A stretch of DNA of 64,000 nt from an uncultured Bacilli bacterium (GTDB lineage Bacteria > Bacillota_I > Bacilli_A > RF39 > UBA660). The notes below the pieces were generated by a model, which had not been told where the DNA came from, did not search any database, and saw only the letters and a list, made by a program, of their open reading frames with translations. A program made the translations under genes and the position numbers. Location of the stretch: the NCBI GenBank assembly GCA_910584165.1, contig CAJTZU010000002.1, positions 265,138 through 329,137 on the forward strand, given 5' to 3'. Shown piece after piece: positions 48,244-56,943 of this stretch (position 1 is the first letter of the stretch; each line of letters begins with the position of its first letter).

Positions 48244-50073
48244 ATGAAAAAGAATTGGTATCATATAAAATGTTTTTTACTAGCTATAGCGACTTCTTTT
48301 GGTTTGTTAGCAGAATTCAGTTTAAAGAAGGGTTATTTAACCCCTCGTCTTAATAATAGTAATTTTTCTTTTTTGATTTTAGGAATTTTTTTCTTTTGGT
48401 TTTATGAGCGCTTTTTAAAAGAAAAGAAAAAAAATCGTGTCTTTCAACTATTATCTTTATTATTTAGTTTCTTTTTAGTATTTGGTTATAGTTACGATGT
48501 AGTTGGAAATGCTTCTTTGGTGACTTCTAATTTTATGTTTATAAGTTTTTCTGTGATTAAATATGTTGCTTTTTACCAGATGTTTTCTACTACTTTACAT
48601 ATTCTATACCATTTTATTATTACCTATAATATAAAAGAAAAAGTAACAAAGTCAAAAATTAATGAGTTATTTCAGAAACATCCATTCTTATTTCCATTTT
48701 GTTTTATCATTATTTGCTACATTCCTTATTTGACTGCTTTTTCACCAGCTGTTATGTGCTACGACCCAGCTAATCAAATTAAAGAGGTCATGGGAATTCA
48801 TACGCGCTATATGGATAGTGTTGTGCTGTTAGACCCAAATGTTACGATTACTAATTTTAACCCTATCATTCATACTTTATTAATTGGAGGATGCTTTAAA
48901 TTAGGATATAATCTTGGTAGTGTAAATGCTGGCTTATTTTTATATACCATAATCCAAACTTGTATTTTAGTAAGTATTTTATCTTATTCTATTTTTTACA
49001 TGAAAAAGGAAGGGGTATCAAATAAATTTCTTTGGTTAACTTTATTAATATATGCTTTAGTACCAGTATTTCCTTTTTATGCAGTTGCAACTGTAAAAGA
49101 TACTATTTTTAGTGCTTTCATTTTACTTTACGTTATTAAGCTCTATGATGTTATTAAATATGATGGTACTAGAAAGAAATATATATTCCTTTTTATGACT
49201 GCGTTGATGGTAATATTATTTAGAAATAATGGATTTTACACTATCTTACTTAGTATGCCTTTTTTATTGATTGCTGAAAAAAAGAAAAGGAAACCAATTT
49301 GTATTGTTCTTTTATTATTAATAATATTTCATGTAGGATATGGAAAAATTTTATTGCCAAGCCTTAAAATTAGTAATACTAGTATAAGAGAAGTATTGTC
49401 TATTCCTTTTCAACAGACAGCTAGGGTAGTAAAGCTTCATAAAGATGAAATTCCTGAAGATGAAAAAGAGGTAATTGATTATTTACTTGATTTCGAAACT
49501 TTAGGTGAAAGATATCAATCTGATATTTCTGATCCTGTTAAGAACGAATATAATAAAGAAGCTACTAGTGAAGATTTGATGAATTATTTTAAAGTATGGT
49601 TTCAGCAGTTCTTGCGATATCCTGTTGATTATTTAGATGCGACAATTAGTAATGTTTACGGTTATTTTTATCCTAATACTTCTAAATGGTATATTTATAC
49701 AGATTATAAAAATAAGTTAGAAGAGGAAGGATTTGATGATCATTTTATTATGCCTGATTGGGTAAGAAAACCACTGATTGATTATGGAGAAACATTCCCA
49801 TATATTCCTATTGTTGGTAGTTTTGTTAATATTGGAATTGTTGTATGGATTTACTTTATTATGTTAGGGTTCTTACTGGTTAATAAAAAGGGTAAATATT
49901 TACCAGTATTACTTCCAGCACTATCTTTAATATTAGTTTGTGTAGCAAGCCCTGTTAATACTTATTTTAGATATGCACAACCATATGTTTTTGCTCTACC
50001 AGTTACGATGTTTTTGTTATATCAAATTCTTACTAAAGAAAATAAGAAGAAAAAAGAAGAAATATCAAAATAA
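48244..50073 (+). CDS. Large polytopic membrane protein, GT-C-like (DUF6020-type)
   Basis: ATG 48244 follows TAGGTGAAT; the in-frame GTG at 48235 has no site. The 609-residue protein has about twelve membrane helices. After helix five comes a conserved outer loop (CYDPANQIKEVMG, NFNPIIHTLLIGG) of the kind that holds the active site in GT-C glycosyltransferases. It resembles DUF6020 proteins. As the last gene of the GT2-DUF2304-GtrA run, it could use the lipid-linked sugar to decorate a surface polymer. Its terminator forms within the last codons. Confidence 0.68.
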   Translation: MKKNWYHIKCFLLAIATSFGLLAEFSLKKGYLTPRLNNSNFSFLILGIFFFWFYERFLKEKKKNRVFQLLSLLFSFFLVFGYSYDVVGNASLVTSNFMFISFSVIKYVAFYQMFSTTLHILYHFIITYNIKEKVTKSKINELFQKHPFLFPFCFIIICYIPYLTAFSPAVMCYDPANQIKEVMGIHTRYMDSVVLLDPNVTITNFNPIIHTLLIGGCFKLGYNLGSVNAGLFLYTIIQTCILVSILSYSIFYMKKEGVSNKFLWLTLLIYALVPVFPFYAVATVKDTIFSAFILLYVIKLYDVIKYDGTRKKYIFLFMTALMVILFRNNGFYTILLSMPFLLIAEKKKRKPICIVLLLLIIFHVGYGKILLPSLKISNTSIREVLSIPFQQTARVVKLHKDEIPEDEKEVIDYLLDFETLGERYQSDISDPVKNEYNKEATSEDLMNYFKVWFQQFLRYPVDYLDATISNVYGYFYPNTSKWYIYTDYKNKLEEEGFDDHFIMPDWVRKPLIDYGETFPYIPIVGSFVNIGIVVWIYFIMLGFLLVNKKGKYLPVLLPALSLILVCVASPVNTYFRYAQPYVFALPVTMFLLYQILTKENKKKKEEISK

Positions 50074-50087
50074 TATTTCTTCTTTTT
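50052..50087 (+). terminator. Intrinsic terminator
   Basis: A 14-bp stem (AAAAGAAGAAATAT and complement) with a 7-base loop, at the end of the membrane-protein operon. Confidence 0.85.
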
Positions 50088-50111
50088 GTATATATTTAAA
50101 TAGGTGATTAG

Positions 50112-51455
50112 ATGAGTAAATATGTAATTTTAAACCCCACTCATGGAGGTACAGATTCTGGAAAAACAAATGGTAATGTGAAGGAAAGTGATTATACTTT
50201 AAAAATTGCAAATGAAATTAGTAGATTATTAAATAATAGTGGCATTGCGAATAAATTACTTAGAACGGATAATCAAACTATTTCTAGAGAAGCTCGTATT
50301 CATGATATTGTAATGAATAGTCCCGATTCTAAAGACACTATTGTACTATCCATTGGAATGGATAGTGGTGATGCAGGAATAGAAATTGTTTATGCGTTAA
50401 GAAATACGGATAAATTAGCAGCTATGATGGCAAATAATTTAGAGAATACTGGTTATGCAGTTTCTAAATATTATGCGAGAAGATTACCAGGAAATACCAG
50501 TCAGGATTATTATGATATTTTAAGAGAAACGGGAAAAAGGGAGTCGCTTATTATTGATTATGGTAATTTAAGTGATGCTTCTTTTTTAGAAAATAATTGG
50601 AAGCAGTTAGCAGAAATTACAGCAAAAACAATTCAAAATTATTTAGGGGAGGTAGGAAACTTTTATACTGTTCAAAAGGGTGACAGTTTGTATAGTATTG
50701 CTACTAAATATGGTATTACTGTTAGCGATTTACAAAAAGTTAACAATCTTGGAACAAACTTTCTTTCAGTAGGCCAAAAGTTACTTATTCCAGAGATAAC
50801 AGAAGAACCAGAGGAACCATCTGGGGATAATTTATATACTGTAAAGAGTGGGGATACCCTTTATAGTATTGCAGGAAAATATGGTATTACAGTAGATAGT
50901 TTAAAACAGTCAAATAACTTAACAAGTAATAATTTAAAAGTAGGACAAAAACTTATTATTCCAGAAAATAATTCTAATTCAAATAGTATTAATTATACAG
51001 TAAAATCAGGTGATACGTTGTATGGAATAGCTTCTAAATATGGGGTTAGTGTTGAAGAACTAAAAAGAGTAAATAATTTAACAAATAATTTATTACAAAT
51101 TGGTCAAAAATTATTAATACCAAATGGTATTTCTGATATCCCATCTACTAGCAATCAAAAAACTTATACAGTACAAAAGGGAGATAATTTATATAGTATA
51201 GCAAATAGTTATGGGGTAACAGTAGATTCTATAAAAAATTTGAATGGATTAAAAAATAATCTACTTCAAATTAATCAAGTTTTAAAAATCCCATCAGAAA
51301 ACAGTAGTTCTAATAATCAAGTATATATTGTAAAAAGAGGAGATAATCTTTACAATATTGCTCAGAAATATAATGTTAGTGTTGCATCTCTTATGAGTGC
51401 TAATAATTTATCAAGTACCTTATTAAACATAGGACAAAAGTTAATAATTCCTTAA
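50112..51455 (+). CDS. Catalytically degenerate amidase with five LysM domains
   Basis: The first 178 residues align with Amidase_3 enzymes and with the intact homologue at 56944. His11 (PTHGG) and Glu25 (KESDYTL) remain, but the third zinc ligand is Gly82 (VLSIGMDSG for xxSNHLNAG) and the catalytic Glu is Asp149 (LIIDYGNL for IIVEYGFL). Five LysM modules follow, each with a YTVxxGDxLYSIA start and a GQKLxIP end. LysM binds GlcNAc polymers, so it may act as a wall-binding protein or a regulator. There is no signal peptide. The unbroken frame and well-kept LysM units argue against a dead gene. Confidence 0.83.
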   Translation: MSKYVILNPTHGGTDSGKTNGNVKESDYTLKIANEISRLLNNSGIANKLLRTDNQTISREARIHDIVMNSPDSKDTIVLSIGMDSGDAGIEIVYALRNTDKLAAMMANNLENTGYAVSKYYARRLPGNTSQDYYDILRETGKRESLIIDYGNLSDASFLENNWKQLAEITAKTIQNYLGEVGNFYTVQKGDSLYSIATKYGITVSDLQKVNNLGTNFLSVGQKLLIPEITEEPEEPSGDNLYTVKSGDTLYSIAGKYGITVDSLKQSNNLTSNNLKVGQKLIIPENNSNSNSINYTVKSGDTLYGIASKYGVSVEELKRVNNLTNNLLQIGQKLLIPNGISDIPSTSNQKTYTVQKGDNLYSIANSYGVTVDSIKNLNGLKNNLLQINQVLKIPSENSSSNNQVYIVKRGDNLYNIAQKYNVSVASLMSANNLSSTLLNIGQKLIIP

Positions 51456-51528
51456 ATCAGAAAATATTTCTTGGTTGCTTTTTCTAAGTACATATATTAT
51501 AATAAGCATTAGAATGTAGGTAGATAAA

Positions 51529-52725
51529 ATGGAATTTATGATACTAACAGAAGAAGAATTTAGAAATTTTTCAGATACACATCCTCTTAAAAATTTTATT
51601 CAGACTCCTGAAATGGCTCATATACGAAAACAATTAGGATATGAATGTTGGTATATTGGAGTAAAAGAAAAAGAGGAAATAAAAGCTGCTACTATGATTG
51701 GTGCTAAAACGACTCGTTTTGGCAAAAAAGAATTTTATGCTCCTAGAGGCTTGTTAATTAATTATGAAGATAGTAAACTATTACAATTTTTTACAGATTC
51801 TATCAAAAAGTTTGTTAAGGAAAATGGTGGATATGTTTTTAGAATTGATCCTTATTATCTAACAAAAGAGAGGGATATTGATGGTAAGGAAGTAAGTAAT
51901 GGTTTTAATCATTCACTTGGAATAGAAAATTTAAAGAAATTAGGATATAGAAAATGTAAAAATGTATATCAAATTTTTACGTATATGTTTTCTAAAGATT
52001 TAAATACTTCTAAAGAAGAAATTTATAAAAGTTTTCATTCTTTGCCAAAACGCATGATTAAAAAGGCCGAAGAAAGTAAGATTATCATAAGGGAAGCTAC
52101 TTTTGAAGAATTAGAGAAAGTTCAAAAATTAATTGATGAAACAGGTGAAAGAAAGAATTTTCATTCTCGTAATTTAGACTATTATCAATTGCTATATCAA
52201 AATTTTTATCCTAGGAATGAAGTAAAGTTTATGCTAGGAGAAATTGATGTTAATTTATACAAAAGTATTAAAAAAGATAAAATTCAAGTCTTAGAAAAAG
52301 AATTAGAAAATATGAAGACAGATAAGAAAAAAGAAGAATGCAATAATAAAATAGAAAAAGAGAAAAAAGACTTAGAAGAAGTTTCTAAGTTAGATGTAGA
52401 TTCTAATGGTAAATTTTTATTATCTGCTGGGGTTTTCTTACTATATGGTGAAGAACTTGTATACCTATTTGGTGGTAATAAAAAGCAATTTATGCATTAT
52501 GGGAGTTCCTATAAGATGCAGTGGGAAATGATGCAATATGGGTTAGAGCATGGATTTAAAAAATATAATTTTTATGGTATTCCAGGAATGCCTTCTAAAG
52601 AAGATGGTGTCTATAATTTCAAACGTGGTTTTGATGGATACATTGAGGAACTAATTGGAGATTATGAATATCCTGTTTCATTCTATTATTATATTCATAA
52701 GCTTATTCATATTATAAAACGATAA
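51529..52725 (+). CDS. FemAB-like peptidoglycan aminoacyl ligase 1
   Basis: FemAB/MurM enzymes add amino acids from tRNA to the lipid II stem peptide. The 398-residue product has two GNAT-like domains with typical segments (FYAPRGLLINYED, GGYVFRIDP, LPKRMIKKAEESKIIIREA, YNFYGIPG, VYNFKRGFDG) and, at about 240-285, a coiled-coil insert (KSIKKDKIQVLEKELENM) like that which binds tRNA in FemA/FemX. It faces its paralogue across a shared terminator. The leader GTAGGTAGATAAAATGGAATTT is nearly identical in both. Confidence 0.88.
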   Translation: MEFMILTEEEFRNFSDTHPLKNFIQTPEMAHIRKQLGYECWYIGVKEKEEIKAATMIGAKTTRFGKKEFYAPRGLLINYEDSKLLQFFTDSIKKFVKENGGYVFRIDPYYLTKERDIDGKEVSNGFNHSLGIENLKKLGYRKCKNVYQIFTYMFSKDLNTSKEEIYKSFHSLPKRMIKKAEESKIIIREATFEELEKVQKLIDETGERKNFHSRNLDYYQLLYQNFYPRNEVKFMLGEIDVNLYKSIKKDKIQVLEKELENMKTDKKKEECNNKIEKEKKDLEEVSKLDVDSNGKFLLSAGVFLLYGEELVYLFGGNKKQFMHYGSSYKMQWEMMQYGLEHGFKKYNFYGIPGMPSKEDGVYNFKRGFDGYIEELIGDYEYPVSFYYYIHKLIHIIKR

Positions 52726-52750
52726 AAGAGATCTTTAATGACCTCTTTTT
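52724..52750. terminator. Bidirectional terminator between the two FemAB genes
   Basis: A 10-bp stem, AAAAGAGATC/GACCTCTTTT (one G-T pair), with a 6-base loop and T runs on both strands. Confidence 0.8.
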
Positions 52751-53979
52751 ATTTTGTTAATGATAGAAAGTGTATGATATACAAGTTTGTTAGTTGGAAG
52801 TATAAATTCTCCCATTAATTCTAATACATGTCCTCCAAAACTTCTTTTAAATAAGTAGATTCCATATTGTGGATCATTTTTATCTGGAGTATTACAAATT
52901 GCATAAAAATTATATCTTTGATAATTGTTTTCTACAGCATATTTAATCATTTCATAGTGAAGAGTATAGAATGGTTGATATTCTTTAAATTTGTCGTAGC
53001 TTCCTCCTACTAAAGAAGCAACTTCATTTTCATATAGAATAAAAATAATTCCCCCTAAAGTAACTCTATTTCCATATTCTTTTTCTAATAAATTTAATTC
53101 TTCTTCTTTTTTGATTAAACGATTTAAAGTATCTTCTTCCTCTTTTTCTTGTACTTTTGCTTTTTTCTCATTACATTTTCCAATTTTTCTATTTTCCTCT
53201 CTTTTCATTCTTGTATTAGCAATTTCCATTCTTTCATTTTCTATATTTTGTTTTGCTAAAGAGATATCTAATTCAGCAAATAGAAGAGATATCATGTTAT
53301 CTTTTTCATAGCAATCAAACATATTTTTATAGAACTCTTCGCCACGGTTAAGAAAGTGTCTTCTTTCACTAGTATGTTCCATAATGTCTTCAAAAAGAGG
53401 GAGATCTTCTTTCGTTCCTTTTCGAATCACAATTCCCATTTTTTCATTTTTTCTAATCATTTGTCTTGTTTTGGGGTCCATCTGCATCATTAAATTATCC
53501 ATAGAATCATTTAAATCGATGACGTACATAATTTTAGCTTGAATTGTATTTTCGACAACTTCTTTAAAACCTAATTTTTTTAAAGTATCTTTTAAATAAG
53601 AATAATCAAATTCTCCCGTTGCTTTAAAGTCCTTATCTCTAGAAATGATTTCTAAATAAGGATCGATTCTAAGAATGTAACCTCCGCTTTTTTTAACATA
53701 TTTTTTTAAGTTGTTAATAAAGAAGGTAAGCGTTTCTGTATCTTCAAAATCTACCAGTGGTCCTCTTATAGCATAAAATTCTTTCTTGAAGTGGCGTTTT
53801 TTAGAGATTAGAAGAGTTGCTGCAATAATGTTATTATCTTTTTTTATTCCAACATAACTACTATCCCAACCACTTCTTTTTCGAAGTTCAGCAACATTTG
53901 TGCTTTGCATAAAACATTTATTTTGAAAATTTCTTGAAAACGTACTAAATTCTTCTTCTGTGAGTGTAACAAATTCCAT
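52735..53979 (-). CDS. FemAB-like peptidoglycan aminoacyl ligase 2
   Basis: The 414-residue paralogue of the gene at 51529, on the other strand. It shares MEFVTLTEEEF, FYAIRGPLVDFED, GGYILRIDPYLE, DPKTRQMIRKNEKMGIVIRKG, a longer coiled coil (about 245-290) and YNFYAICNTPDK, FKRSFGGHVLELMGEF. Two FemAB-type ligases suggest an interpeptide bridge with at least two steps, or different amino acids. Amino acid specificity cannot be told. Confidence 0.87.
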   Translation of the reverse strand: MEFVTLTEEEFSTFSRNFQNKCFMQSTNVAELRKRSGWDSSYVGIKKDNNIIAATLLISKKRHFKKEFYAIRGPLVDFEDTETLTFFINNLKKYVKKSGGYILRIDPYLEIISRDKDFKATGEFDYSYLKDTLKKLGFKEVVENTIQAKIMYVIDLNDSMDNLMMQMDPKTRQMIRKNEKMGIVIRKGTKEDLPLFEDIMEHTSERRHFLNRGEEFYKNMFDCYEKDNMISLLFAELDISLAKQNIENERMEIANTRMKREENRKIGKCNEKKAKVQEKEEEDTLNRLIKKEEELNLLEKEYGNRVTLGGIIFILYENEVASLVGGSYDKFKEYQPFYTLHYEMIKYAVENNYQRYNFYAICNTPDKNDPQYGIYLFKRSFGGHVLELMGEFILPTNKLVYHTLSIINKIKRGH

Positions 53980-54218
53980 TTTATCTACCTACATTTCTGT
54001 AAATATTATAGTATATCTATGGGGAAAAAGCAATGAAAGAGAATTTTCCTTTCTAGTTATAAAGTAAAAATTATAGAACAGTATAAATAATGTATAGAAA
54101 TATCCAAAAAAGATTGATTTGAAATGGTAACTATAATATAATATACTAATTAAATTAAATGGAAATTTGCTTTCATAGAAATAGTAATAATGAAATCAAA
54201 TAGATATGGGGGGATTTG
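53980..54218. other. AT-rich intergenic region between divergent genes
   Basis: No gene is seen in these 239 bases. For the right-hand gene, ACTATAATATAATATAC at about 54130-54146 offers a -10. For the left-hand FemAB gene, the complement of 54006-54013 contains a TATACTA-type -10. Confidence 0.4.
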
Positions 54219-55718
54219 ATGGAAATTAGGGAGATGGAAAAATACTTTTCTTTTGATGTATTAAGAAGAGGGTATGACTATTATAAAAAAGGAAAAGTAA
54301 AAGAATTAAAAAAAGCAAAAAATAAATGTATCGCTAAAGTAAGTGGAACAACAAACTATAAAGTAAGTGTTGACTTAACAGAAAATCCTTATTCTATGAA
54401 ATGCACTTGTCACTACTCGTTAGAGGATAATTGTAAACATATGGCAGCAGTTTTATATAGTTTAAAGAATGATACCCTATTGTTAGAATCTAAGGAAGTA
54501 AAAATTAATGTAGAAGAAATAAAGGATTATGCTTCTTTTGAAAAAATATTTAAACGAGAATACTATAAATTATTTCATAACAGGACATATATTCAAGAAA
54601 ATGAACTAGAAGATTATGTTCAATTGATTACTGCTTTTACTAATGAAGTAAAAAAACAAGTAGGGACTAATAATGAACTTGCTTATGAAGTGTTTGAATA
54701 TTTACTAATTAATATTGACGGTTTAGATGTATATGATGAATATGGTGAAAAAAAGAACTTATTTGATTTTTTGCTTGGTTCTTTTCATGGTTTATTGGAG
54801 GATGCTAGAATATTTGTTAGATTTTTAGCATTTATATTAACAATTTATACAATGGATGTAGAAGAATTTTATTTTGAGCATAAAGAATATATATTAGATT
54901 TATTATACCATTCTATTGAGAGTAAATGGCAAACTGAAGAGTTTTTTAATTTATTGAAAAAATTAGATAATGATAAATACATATATGAATATGAGAAGAA
55001 TGATTTCAAAGTCAAAGAAATTTATCTTTTGTATCATTTTGTAGATAAAGAAGAAGCTCTTGCCTTAGCGCAAAATAATTTACAAATTAAAGAAGTATGC
55101 GAATTTCTATTAGATGTTTATAAAGAAGACATTAAAGAACAAGTTTCACTTTTAAAGAAAATGATTCAAGTTAATAAAGGTTATTCTAGTGATAAATATT
55201 ATCAAAAATTAGTAACTATCTATGAGAAAAATTATCCAGATGAATATTTAGATTTATTAAGAGAATATTTTACTATTCATGGAACAATGGAAATTTATTT
55301 AAAAATTAAGAAGTGTTATAGCGGAAAAGAGTGGCATAAAGTAAGGAAAGAATATTTATCTCTTGTTAAAGGTAATAAATTATATCGAGATATCTGTGTA
55401 GAGGAAGGCTTTTATTATAATTTAATAGATTCTTTAAAAAGTGCTTGGATTGAAACTATAAATGAATATTTACCAATTTTAATTGCTAATAAGCCAAAAG
55501 AAATATTAAATTTATATAAAGAAAAGTTAATAGAGGAATTAGACACTTCTTCTTGTCGTCAACATTATCAAAAAATGTTAAATAATTTTAGGAATATGTT
55601 ACAAATACCAAATGGAAAAGAAGAACTTTTAGAAATTATTGATTATGCTAAAGAGAATTATAAAAATAGAAATGCTTTACAAGAAGAATTAGATTTTTTT
55701 GTAGAAACTTATATGTAA
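54219..55718 (+). CDS. SWIM zinc-finger protein
   Basis: The 499-residue protein has an N-terminal SWIM domain: KVSVDLTENPYSMKCTCHY then NCKHMAAVLYSL, with ligands Cys-x-Cys-x7-Cys-x-His near residues 66-78. The remainder is helical, with no helicase motif, unlike the SNF2-linked SWIM proteins. SWIM domains bind DNA or protein. ATG 54219 is preceded by GGGGGGAT. It is a single-gene unit. Function unknown. Confidence 0.78.
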   Translation: MEIREMEKYFSFDVLRRGYDYYKKGKVKELKKAKNKCIAKVSGTTNYKVSVDLTENPYSMKCTCHYSLEDNCKHMAAVLYSLKNDTLLLESKEVKINVEEIKDYASFEKIFKREYYKLFHNRTYIQENELEDYVQLITAFTNEVKKQVGTNNELAYEVFEYLLINIDGLDVYDEYGEKKNLFDFLLGSFHGLLEDARIFVRFLAFILTIYTMDVEEFYFEHKEYILDLLYHSIESKWQTEEFFNLLKKLDNDKYIYEYEKNDFKVKEIYLLYHFVDKEEALALAQNNLQIKEVCEFLLDVYKEDIKEQVSLLKKMIQVNKGYSSDKYYQKLVTIYEKNYPDEYLDLLREYFTIHGTMEIYLKIKKCYSGKEWHKVRKEYLSLVKGNKLYRDICVEEGFYYNLIDSLKSAWIETINEYLPILIANKPKEILNLYKEKLIEELDTSSCRQHYQKMLNNFRNMLQIPNGKEELLEIIDYAKENYKNRNALQEELDFFVETYM

Positions 55719-55721
55719 AAG

Positions 55722-55748
55722 AAAAAATACCAATGAATGGTATTTTTT
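55722..55748 (+). terminator. Intrinsic terminator after the SWIM gene
   Basis: An 11-bp stem (AAAAAATACCA and complement) with a 5-base loop and a T run. Confidence 0.85.
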
Positions 55749-55778
55749 TGTGATAGAACAGGATAATGTAAATTAAGA

Positions 55779-56810
55779 TTATGTTAATACTTTTACTTTT
55801 GGAGTATATCTTTGGAAATGTATCTTTGGGCCAATAAATGGATATAGTTTGTATTGTCTATTCCTATTAGAGATATCAATTAAAGTTGTATTATTTAGCA
55901 TAACTAATAATGTGTAGGAAGATGGATTTAGTTGACGATTTAACGTCACTCTACAAATAATATAGTTAGTTTGTGGATTATCAAAGCATTGTTTCATAGT
56001 TCCATATTCATTTTCACTTATTTCGAAAGAATCTTCATCACTATCCATTCTAGTTGTTGTTTTCACCTCTACTAAATTTTCATGATTATTAATATCTCGA
56101 TAATAAATATCATATCCTAGTCCGTTTTTAATATCTCGCGCAGCTAATAATTTATAAGGTTGATTACTAATTAAGCTGAATGTATATAGTTCTCCAATAT
56201 TACCAATACGCTTATGCATAAATCCTGATCTTGCTTCATCTTGCCCCATTACACCAATGGAATTAGCAAAATCTTGCAGTTCTTGAAAATAGTATCCTTT
56301 CGATGCTTTATAGTAAAGATTTTGTTCTTCTTCTATAGTTCCATATTTATCAATGGATCCTTTTAGAAGGCTAGGATTTGTTTTAGCAAATTCTAGAACT
56401 TGTTGAATATGTGGATGCGCTAGCAGTTCTTTTCTATGCTCTTCTAATACTTCTTGAAATCCAAGATAAAAGTGTGGGAATGAGGTAAGAGATAGTGTCT
56501 CAAATAAAAATGTAGGATAGTTTAGATGAGTAGTAGAAGGAAGGTTTCTATATATTTGGATTTGTCTAAAGAATGGTTCTTGTATATTAAATGCCTTTAT
56601 TAATTCTTCACTAAAAAATAGCTCTAGATAGCAATTTAAAAATTCATCTATAAAATCGTTTGTTAACTTACTTTTAGAATTTTTTATCATGTAGATTTTT
56701 AACCTTTGCATTTTGTCAATTAGGATATTGCATTCTTGAGAAGACATATTTTCCACTCTCATTTCTCTTAATACTTCTCTTCCTAATTGTATAAACTCTA
56801 TATCACTCAT
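55779..56810 (-). CDS. DUF3883-like restriction-fold nuclease domain protein
   Basis: The 343-residue protein has a helical N-terminal two-thirds and a C-terminal domain (about 200-315) with the DUF3883 pattern: RIGNIGELYTFSLI, NGLGYDIYYRDI, NLVEVKTTTRMDSDEDSFEISENEY. The GYDI-x-EVK arrangement matches the catalytic Asp, Glu and Lys of PD-(D/E)xK nucleases. DUF3883 domains occur in defence and DNA-repair proteins. No methyltransferase or helicase partner is next to it, so it is a solitary gene. Confidence 0.72.
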   Translation of the reverse strand: MSDIEFIQLGREVLREMRVENMSSQECNILIDKMQRLKIYMIKNSKSKLTNDFIDEFLNCYLELFFSEELIKAFNIQEPFFRQIQIYRNLPSTTHLNYPTFLFETLSLTSFPHFYLGFQEVLEEHRKELLAHPHIQQVLEFAKTNPSLLKGSIDKYGTIEEEQNLYYKASKGYYFQELQDFANSIGVMGQDEARSGFMHKRIGNIGELYTFSLISNQPYKLLAARDIKNGLGYDIYYRDINNHENLVEVKTTTRMDSDEDSFEISENEYGTMKQCFDNPQTNYIICRVTLNRQLNPSSYTLLVMLNNTTLIDISNRNRQYKLYPFIGPKIHFQRYTPKVKVLT

Positions 56811-56943
56811 AAATTTTCTCCTTTGTTGATGGGATATGATAGCATAAATTTGACGAGTAGTAAAATTTTAAATGTATATTTTAGAAAATAAGTGTTTTTA
56901 CACATTTATAGATATTTGTCATACACTATGGTGAGGTGAATTT

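Noticed and set aside
50650..51455. DNA repeats suggesting a CRISPR-like or satellite array
   Set aside because: The repeated sequence is the LysM coding units, which vary as proteins do and are in frame. The same applies to 57540-58150.
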